NCBI GenBank assembly: GCA_022848805.1
Contig: JAJISI010000032.1
Location: 1-10,917, forward strand
Length of the DNA: 10,917 nucleotides
Reading direction: 5' to 3'
Source of the DNA: Thermoplasmatota archaeon
GTDB taxonomy: Archaea > Thermoplasmatota > Thermoplasmata > UBA10834
Shown here: in pieces, positions 6,623 through 10,917 of the stretch
Numbering within the stretch: position 1 is the first letter of the stretch
Layout: the number at the start of each line of letters is the position of its first letter
Notes under the pieces: model-generated
What the model was told of the DNA's origin: nothing
What the model saw: only the letters and a program-made list of their open reading frames with translations
Databases searched by the model: none
Program-made: the position numbers and the translations under genes

Positions 6623-6901
6623 TCAAATTGCGTCGACCCCTGCCCCCATCTCTCGTTCCCTGTCGACCTCCTTGCTCCACTGGAGCAACAGGAAGACGGC
6701 TAGGGGGATGGTCATCAGCGCCATTGCCATGATGCTCTCGACGAGGCCCCAGGTCGAGGCCATGTAGCCGAAACCGACCTCGATCACGACAAGCAGGCTC
6801 GTGAACGTGAATGCGGCGATCGCCATGACCGTGGCCCGGTGCTCAGAGTCCACACGACGGTTGATGTATCCGCTGATTATCGGGGCCTGGTTTCCCGCCA
6901 C
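6623..6901 (-). CDS. MFS transporter, C-terminal part (separated by an in-frame TAA)
   Basis: These 92 residues begin at a GTG (6899-6901) and continue in exactly the same frame as the larger upstream piece. They read GNQAPIISGYINRRVDSEHRATVMAI and then two hydrophobic helices ending in LAVFLLLQWSKE, followed by a charged tail. This is the usual MFS cytoplasmic loop after helix 10 (the SxYINRxxxSExRATV pattern) plus helices 11 and 12. It cannot be a transporter by itself. It might be made by reinitiation at the GTG, which lies 12 bases beyond the TAA, by readthrough, or not at all. No Shine-Dalgarno sequence precedes the GTG. The sequence is well preserved, with no further stop or frameshift, so the break is recent, tolerated, or a sequencing error. 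Confidence 0.6.
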   Translation of the reverse strand: MAGNQAPIISGYINRRVDSEHRATVMAIAAFTFTSLLVVIEVGFGYMASTWGLVESIMAMALMTIPLAVFLLLQWSKEVDREREMGAGVDAI

Positions 6902-6916
6902 GAGGTATATCGGTTA
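6902..6916 (-). other. In-frame nonsense codon splitting the MFS gene
   Basis: On the minus strand the larger piece ends ...IITQ and then TAA (6914-6916). The next codons, in the same frame, read P-I-Y-L and join the C-terminal piece at V (GTG 6899-6901). No base is gained or lost, so this is a nonsense codon and not a frameshift. It falls around helix 10, where family members read straight through. One base change in the TAA would restore a protein of 403 residues. Confidence 0.85.
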
Positions 6917-7834
6917 CTGCGTTATTATTGCGATTGGATGTCTGACCAGGAACACGATGACGAAGGAGATGAGAATCGTGCCGTACATGAAGACGAGCGA
7001 TCTCTTCTCCCCTAGGACGGCCTCTATCCTCCTGGCCATGCGTATCACGACCGCGGCGACGGCCAGGAAGCTCGCGAAGAGGATGCCTATCTCGAGATAT
7101 CCGAGCGAGAGGTCCTCGTTCATGTAGATCGACCTGAAGAACGCCATCACGTAGATGCCTATCTCGATGATTATCTGGAACAGGATCAAGATGACGATCG
7201 CTTTGGACGTGATGACCTGTTTGATACCCACACCTAAGTGAGTCGTGTAAGAGAACTCCCGTTTCCTCTCTACCTTCGGCTCCTTGAGCATGAACACCGT
7301 GAGCGATCCTACTAAGGCGATGAGCGATGCGATGATGAGAGGAAGGTCTAGACGTCCAGACCAATCGACGATGAACCCGCCTACCGCGCACGCAGCTGCG
7401 TTGCCTGCGAACATGACGACGGTCGCCGTGAGCATCACCACGGTGAACTCGTTCTCGCGCTTGAGCTCGACGAGAGTGTCATAGACGAACGGCGTGTCCC
7501 CGCTGACCATGAAGCACACGCCACCTGCCCATATCATGTTGGAGACGATGTACTGCCAGAACTCGGTGCTGAGCCCGAAGGTGAGGACACCCAACGCGAA
7601 TAGCACTTCGCCCAGCAGCAGAGCGGCTTTCCTCCCATACTTGTCCCCGATGAGTCCGGCTGGTATCTGGAGCCCAATCATGGTGGCCCAGAACGCCGCA
7701 TCCACGACCGCTATCAGGAACAGGTCGTCGAGATTCTCGTACGCCCAGAGAGTCCAGAACGGCATCCACAGTGCGAACGACGTCGCTGCGCGGAACAGAT
7801 AGAACCTGCGGATGCGGGCATCTCCCAGCGCCAT
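6914..7834 (-). CDS. MFS transporter, N-terminal part (interrupted gene)
   Basis: This 306-residue protein carries about ten membrane helices of a 12-helix major-facilitator transporter; joined to the downstream piece it would be 403 residues, a normal size. The loop between helices 2 and 3 has motif A as GLIGDKYGRKAALL (about residues 60-73). A mid-domain GDTPFVYDTLVEL segment lies near helices 4-5, and the central loop has LKEPKVERKREFS. The overall look is that of drug- or sugar-efflux MFS members; the substrate is not determinable. The ATG at 7832-7834 lies about 27 bases after a strong TATA box, so the message is probably leaderless. The protein stops at a TAA just before the last two helices, so this piece alone is unlikely to be active. 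The rest of the gene keeps a clean frame and ordinary codon use. Confidence 0.85.
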   Translation of the reverse strand: MALGDARIRRFYLFRAATSFALWMPFWTLWAYENLDDLFLIAVVDAAFWATMIGLQIPAGLIGDKYGRKAALLLGEVLFALGVLTFGLSTEFWQYIVSNMIWAGGVCFMVSGDTPFVYDTLVELKRENEFTVVMLTATVVMFAGNAAACAVGGFIVDWSGRLDLPLIIASLIALVGSLTVFMLKEPKVERKREFSYTTHLGVGIKQVITSKAIVILILFQIIIEIGIYVMAFFRSIYMNEDLSLGYLEIGILFASFLAVAAVVIRMARRIEAVLGEKRSLVFMYGTILISFVIVFLVRHPIAIITQ

Positions 7835-7839
7835 GAGTT

Positions 7840-7854
7840 GTCCGTATCGCGGAC
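7840..7854. repeat. Operator-like inverted repeat between TATA box and MFS start
   Basis: GTCCG (7840-7844) and CGGAC (7850-7854) are inverted arms with a 5-base spacer. They occupy the space between the TATA box and the predicted start of transcription. The GCGGACC word at 7850-7855 and its upstream flank recurs in the hairpin beyond the TATA box, which suggests one regulator binding on both sides. That is inference. Confidence 0.4.
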
Positions 7855-7856
7855 CC

Positions 7857-7866
7857 GTTATAAACC
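7857..7866 (-). promoter_or_regulatory. Strong TATA box of the MFS gene
   Basis: On the minus strand the sequence is GGTTTATAAC, the best archaeal box A in the window. Its centre is about 27 bases before the ATG at 7834, so transcription should start at or next to the A of ATG. Inverted repeats flank it closely on both sides. Confidence 0.7.
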
Positions 7867-7871
7867 TAGTT

Positions 7872-7900
7872 GCGGACCACAGGCGTCATCCGTGGTCCGC
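7872..7900. repeat. 9-bp-stem hairpin just upstream of the MFS TATA box
   Basis: GCGGACCAC (7872-7880) and GTGGTCCGC (7892-7900) are perfect inverted arms around an 11-base loop. The hairpin ends five bases before the MFS TATA element. It may be a protein-binding site for control of the MFS gene, or a 3'-end structure of the upstream dehydrogenase message, which stops at 7955. No T-tract follows on either strand. Confidence 0.55.
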
Positions 7901-7914
7901 GAAGAAGATGTTTC

Positions 7915-7942
7915 GACTGCATGAGATGCCTCCCATGCAGTC
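7915..7942. repeat. Second 9-bp-stem hairpin, just after the dehydrogenase stop
   Basis: GACTGCATG (7915-7923) and CATGCAGTC (7934-7942) are perfect inverted arms with a 10-base loop, 12 bases beyond the dehydrogenase stop codon. With one bulged base the stem extends by TCG/CGA. Its size and loop ends match the neighbouring hairpin, so the two look like a pair in the dehydrogenase 3' region. Confidence 0.55.
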
Positions 7943-7954
7943 CGACAGCGACCT

Positions 7955-9163
7955 CTACAGCTTATCCACGATGCAGTTCATGCCGAATCTCGGAAGCATG
8001 TCGACGAACTGCTGGGGATCGAGCATCTCCGGAGGGAACACACCCTTCTGGCCGATCTTGCCCTGCGCGAACAGGATCGCCCCGATCGCCAGCGGAGCAC
8101 CGACCGTGTATGCCGTCGCGCTGTGGTGGTACTTGTTCCATCCGTCCTGATGGTTCATCGTGGTGTAGATGAAGTATCCCACATCCTTGCCGTCCTTAAC
8201 ACCTTTCGTTATGGTGCCGATCGCTATGTCTCCCCTCGCCCTGTCGCCCAGCGATGCCGGGTCCGGGAGCGTTGCTGCGACGACGTCCCTTGGTGCCACC
8301 TTCACGCCTTTGACGTCTATCTTCTCCATGCTGTCCAGCCCGAGCATGCCGATGGTTTTTATGGCGTTGACATGCTCGTCGCCGAGGCCTATCTTGAAGT
8401 CACAATAGTCACAACCCTTGCCGAGGACCTCCCCGATGTAGGTCGGAAGGGTCTCCTGCTCCTCGTGGTCGACGTTGTATACCGGAAGCTTCCCGACTGG
8501 GCCTGGGTACTCGAACTCCTCCTTGCCGCTGAACGGTTCGATCTTTCTGTACGCGCCGTTCTTGTAGATCATGGGCGGCATGAGAACCTCCTCGATGAGG
8601 GTCTCAGGCGACCACATTGGCGCGAATTCGTATCCTTCGACGTAACCGTTGTCACCGTCCCTCACGAGGAGCTCCTTGACCTGGTCCATGCGGTCGGCTC
8701 CCATCCTCGCGAAGATGTTCGCCAATCCAGGGTCACATCCTATGCCGAGCATGCCGATGATTCCAGCCTTCTCGTAGGCGTCCGAGTACTTCCTTGCCTG
8801 ATATTGCACCGGCGGCTCCTTCACTACCTCTCCCGGCTTCTCCTTGGACAGGAAGATGTCGCTCGCCATGTCCGCATAGCTCGCCTTCGCCATGAGGCAC
8901 GCATCCATTATCGCGAAGTTGAAGCGTGGAATCACGGAATTCAGAACGAGATCCACTCCCTTGAACGCCTGTGCCATCTGCTCGACGTTCGTGGCGTCGA
9001 CCTTCATCGACGACACCTTGTCATTCGCGATTCGCTTCTCCATTTTCTGGGCTCTCTCGAGATCGATATCTGCCAGGACCACACTGTCGAACTCTTCCGA
9101 GCCCGCCAGCAACTCCGCGGCGACCGATCCAACGGCTCCAATGCCTAGTACCATTGTCTTCAT
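7955..9163 (-). CDS. Saccharopine dehydrogenase-family oxidoreductase
   Basis: This 402-residue enzyme begins with a Rossmann fold, MKTMVLGIGAVGS (GxGxxG at residues 7-12). D32 in VLADIDLERA closes the second strand, which usually favours NAD, though the cofactor is not proven. The family motif GIGCDPGLANIFA lies at 140-152, followed by the inserted catalytic/dimerisation domain with VDHEEQETLP (231-240) and a possible metal or disulfide pair, C251 and C254. The C-terminal domain returns to the Rossmann side, with YHHSATAYTVGAPLAIGA. Relatives reduce or oxidise secondary-amine amino acids such as saccharopine or carboxynorspermidine. No lysine, spermidine or opine partner gene is adjacent, so no substrate is assigned. 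The ATG at 9161-9163 sets the Rossmann glycine loop at the normal place. The gene follows the RACo-type gene on the same strand, but a 201-bp gap with its own TATA-like box makes a shared operon doubtful. Confidence 0.88.
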   Translation of the reverse strand: MKTMVLGIGAVGSVAAELLAGSEEFDSVVLADIDLERAQKMEKRIANDKVSSMKVDATNVEQMAQAFKGVDLVLNSVIPRFNFAIMDACLMAKASYADMASDIFLSKEKPGEVVKEPPVQYQARKYSDAYEKAGIIGMLGIGCDPGLANIFARMGADRMDQVKELLVRDGDNGYVEGYEFAPMWSPETLIEEVLMPPMIYKNGAYRKIEPFSGKEEFEYPGPVGKLPVYNVDHEEQETLPTYIGEVLGKGCDYCDFKIGLGDEHVNAIKTIGMLGLDSMEKIDVKGVKVAPRDVVAATLPDPASLGDRARGDIAIGTITKGVKDGKDVGYFIYTTMNHQDGWNKYHHSATAYTVGAPLAIGAILFAQGKIGQKGVFPPEMLDPQQFVDMLPRFGMNCIVDKL

Positions 9164-9230
9164 GTTTTCACATTCATTTCGGGCGTCTAGACCGAAACCC
9201 GGAGCCCGACGCTATCTTGATTGCTAGTGG

Positions 9231-9240
9231 GTTACTTAAA
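9231..9240 (-). promoter_or_regulatory. Possible TATA box of the dehydrogenase gene
   Basis: The minus strand reads TTTAAGTAAC. It predicts a start site near 9209 and a leader of about 46 bases. A second candidate, TTTAAAA on the minus strand (9265-9271), lies further upstream. Two TTCGAA words (9254-9259 and 9295-9300), 41 bases apart, flank the second candidate. Confidence 0.4.
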
Positions 9241-9305
9241 CTTCTCGGATTCTTTCGAATGGGGTTTTAAATCTTGCTAATAGGGTGCACGATATTCGAA
9301 GAGGG

Positions 9306-9324
9306 GCCGTTTCGGTGAAACGGC
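9306..9324. repeat. Perfect 8-bp-stem hairpin downstream of the RACo-type gene
   Basis: GCCGTTTC-GGT-GAAACGGC has exact 8-bp arms and a 3-base loop. In the minus-strand transcript it lies 40 bases after the stop of the corrinoid-activation gene. It is not followed by a T-tract, so it may be a message-end stabiliser or an operator for the next gene rather than a terminator. Confidence 0.55.
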
Positions 9325-9364
9325 GTTCAATGAGGGGATGGAGTCAGAGCCGAGGCCATCGTTT

Positions 9365-10917
9365 CTATGCCTGCCTAAGCTGCTTGACGTTCGGGAACCT
9401 GTCCGCATCCCTGTGTGGGAGGAACATGGCCTTCGCGAACTCCGTCTGGAAGTCCTTCTCCATCGCCAGTTCGACATACTCGACCCGTTTGGACAGGCGG
9501 TCCGCGAGATCTCTGATCTCAGTCGATTTGAGTGCCATCCTCGCCCCCGAACCAGCGGCGTTGCCGACGAATTTGATGCGCTCAGGAGGAATGTCAGGGT
9601 ACATCCCGATCGTTATCGCGCTCGTGGCGTCCACGTATGTCCCGAACGCGCCCGCCGCGTAGACCCTTTTCAGGTCGGGGCACGCAACGCCCAGCTTTCT
9701 CATGAGTGTGGCGACCCCGGTGAATATCGCCGCCTTCGCCAGCTGGATCTCCTGCACGTCGTTCTGGGTGATCGTGATATCGACCCCCGCCTCGGCCTCT
9801 GCCGCGGACGCGAGGACGAACTCCTTCTTGCCGTCGGTGCCTTCCCGGAGCCTGTCGCTCTTATCGGACGGGAGCATCCTCCCAGAATCCGAGAGAACGC
9901 CGCATCTGAACATCTCCGATATGGCATCTACGATTCCCGAACCACAGATGCCCCGTGCGGGCGCGTCGTCCACCGTCCTGAGGTGGATATCGTGCGTTTT
10001 AGCGTCTATCCATATCCTCTCGATCGCCCCGGAGGCGGCCCTCATGCCGTGTTTGATATGAGCCCCCTCGAACGCAGGTCCCGAGGCGCACGAGCATGCG
10101 ATCAGCCTTTCGCGACTGCCCGCGATGATCTCCGTGTTGGTGCCTATGTCTATCATCATGCCGATCTCATCGTCCTGGTAGAGGCCAGATGATACCAGGA
10201 CTGCGACCGCATCGGCACCTACGAAGCCGGCTATGTTTGGCAGCGAACTCACCTTGCCGAACGGATATATGTCCACGCCGAGGTGGCCCGGGTCGACTGT
10301 CAAGGAGTTTCTGACCGCTGGCGCATATGGCGCCTGAGCGAGGTGCTGAGGAGTGATCCCGAAGAATATGTGATGCATGGCCGTGTTGCCGACGACGACG
10401 ACTTCAAGGATATCCGTCGGGTCCTTCCCCGCGTCTGCGCACAACCTCGCGATGAGCGCGTTGACCGACCCTACTACGGCCCCTTGGAGTTTCCGGAGAC
10501 CGTCGCTGTTCTTGGAGGTGTAGGATATCCGCGACATCACGTCCTCGCCGAAGGGTATCTGCGGGTTGGGCTGGCTCTCCGTCCCTACTATCTTGCCGGT
10601 TATGAGATCCACGAGGTATGCCACGACCTTCGTCGTTCCGATATCGACGGCAACGCCGAGCAGGTTCCCGGTCGTGTCTCCCGGGTCGATCCTGATCAGC
10701 TCCTCACCCCGGAAGAGCGTGACGGTCGCCTCCCACGAGCTCTCCCTGACGGCCTCGGGCAGCAGCTGATGCACTCCCTGTGCGATGTTCGCCGTGACAG
10801 CCGCCTCTGAGTGCAACAGCTCCAGCAATCTATCGTCGTCCGCTCTGATGTCGTTCAGTGTGGCGGGCGGGATCCTAAGGAGTATCTTCCCCACAGCGGG
10901 AGCACGCTCGACCTCCG
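9365..10917 (-). CDS. RACo-type corrinoid-activation ATPase (DUF4445), partial at the N-terminus
   Basis: Proteins of this family use ATP and an iron-sulfur electron to return inactive Co(II) corrinoid to Co(I) in methyl-transfer proteins. The visible part is an ASKHA-fold ATPase, numbered here from the codon at 10894. It has phosphate motif 1 DIGTTK (84-89), VVVGNTAMHH, phosphate motif 2 DIGTNTE (249-255), SGPAFEGAHI, GICGSG (316-321), AAGAFGTY and VGNAAGSGARM. The C-terminus is FLPHRDADRFPN, usual for the RACo C-terminal domain, with no added cysteine-rich ferredoxin as in methanogen RamA. The frame stays open to the window edge, reading VERAPAVGKILLRIPPATL across the GTG at 10892-10894. 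That matches the linker after the N-terminal 2Fe-2S domain in RACo, so the GTG is probably not the start and the ferredoxin domain lies outside. The partner methyltransferase and corrinoid protein are not in view. The stop is TAG at 9365-9367. Confidence 0.92.
   Translation of the reverse strand, partial: EVERAPAVGKILLRIPPATLNDIRADDDRLLELLHSEAAVTANIAQGVHQLLPEAVRESSWEATVTLFRGEELIRIDPGDTTGNLLGVAVDIGTTKVVAYLVDLITGKIVGTESQPNPQIPFGEDVMSRISYTSKNSDGLRKLQGAVVGSVNALIARLCADAGKDPTDILEVVVVGNTAMHHIFFGITPQHLAQAPYAPAVRNSLTVDPGHLGVDIYPFGKVSSLPNIAGFVGADAVAVLVSSGLYQDDEIGMMIDIGTNTEIIAGSRERLIACSCASGPAFEGAHIKHGMRAASGAIERIWIDAKTHDIHLRTVDDAPARGICGSGIVDAISEMFRCGVLSDSGRMLPSDKSDRLREGTDGKKEFVLASAAEAEAGVDITITQNDVQEIQLAKAAIFTGVATLMRKLGVACPDLKRVYAAGAFGTYVDATSAITIGMYPDIPPERIKFVGNAAGSGARMALKSTEIRDLADRLSKRVEYVELAMEKDFQTEFAKAMFLPHRDADRFPNVKQLRQA

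Noticed and set aside
6491..6700. A hydrophobic peptide (GGAAGLGAVVLPLFSICV) in the ppsA frame after its stop
   Set aside because: It resembles a signal peptide, but no ATG, GTG or TTG precedes it in frame, and it overlaps the terminator hairpin and then the antisense of the MFS gene.
6914..6916. Pyrrolysine at the internal stop of the MFS gene
   Set aside because: Pyrrolysine is encoded by TAG; this codon is TAA. TAG is also the commonest true stop in the window.
6900..6920. A frameshift as the cause of the split MFS gene
   Set aside because: Codon counting from TAA 6914-6916 to GTG 6899-6901 shows the same frame on both sides. The alternative frame across the site gives no MFS sequence.
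8123..9148. A 341-codon open frame on the plus strand opposite the dehydrogenase
   Set aside because: It is a GC-driven shadow of the dehydrogenase, which has clear family motifs. The translation is rich in R, H, V and L and has no recognisable domain.
9338..10192. A 284-codon plus-strand frame opposite the RACo-type gene
   Set aside because: It is antisense to conserved ASKHA motifs, has no family resemblance, and has an arginine-rich composition typical of shadow frames.
1..10917. CRISPR array, insertion sequence, prophage or defence island
   Set aside because: I saw no regularly spaced direct repeats, transposase or integrase motifs, terminal repeats flanking a gene, or known defence domains.

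Overview
The window looks like a piece of an archaeal chromosome, most plausibly an uncultured euryarchaeal or Thermoplasmatota-type genome. That placement is inference. The sequence shows moderately high GC, frequent AGG/AGA arginine and ATA isoleucine codons, and TATA-like boxes (TTTATA, TTTATT, TTAATAA) about 25-27 bases before start codons with no clear Shine-Dalgarno site. Several promoters therefore look leaderless or nearly so. Six of eight recognised gene ends are TAG, two are TGA and none is TAA. I see no tRNA, rRNA, CRISPR array, insertion sequence or attachment site.

Layout, left to right. Bases 1-85 are the last codons of a sensor histidine kinase (+). A ten-helix EamA/DMT transporter (+) follows, then an M20-fold metallohydrolase with altered metal ligands (+). 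The M20 gene meets a GT4 glycosyltransferase (-) tail to tail, and their stop codons overlap in one CTAG. A 293-bp divergent regulatory gap (3756-4048) with nested inverted repeats separates the glycosyltransferase from phosphoenolpyruvate synthase ppsA (+). ppsA converges on an MFS transporter (-) that is split by one in-frame TAA. The convergent gap (6491-6622) holds a TATA box, a perfect palindrome and a hairpin-T-tract terminator, and might encode a short RNA. Upstream of the MFS gene is a compact control region with GCGGACC repeats and two 9-bp-stem hairpins. Then come a saccharopine-dehydrogenase-family oxidoreductase (-) and a RACo-type corrinoid-activation ATPase (-), whose N-terminus lies beyond the right edge.

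The genes do not form one obvious pathway. ppsA marks gluconeogenic carbon flow from pyruvate. The RACo-type protein implies corrinoid-dependent methyl transfer elsewhere in the genome. The two transporters, the M20 hydrolase and the dehydrogenase fit amino-acid or peptide handling, but their substrates cannot be read from sequence. I do not see a clear new multi-gene system. The best leads are the interrupted MFS gene, the orphan promoter-palindrome-terminator unit after ppsA, the twin hairpins with operator-like repeats, and the M20 subfamily with non-canonical metal ligands.
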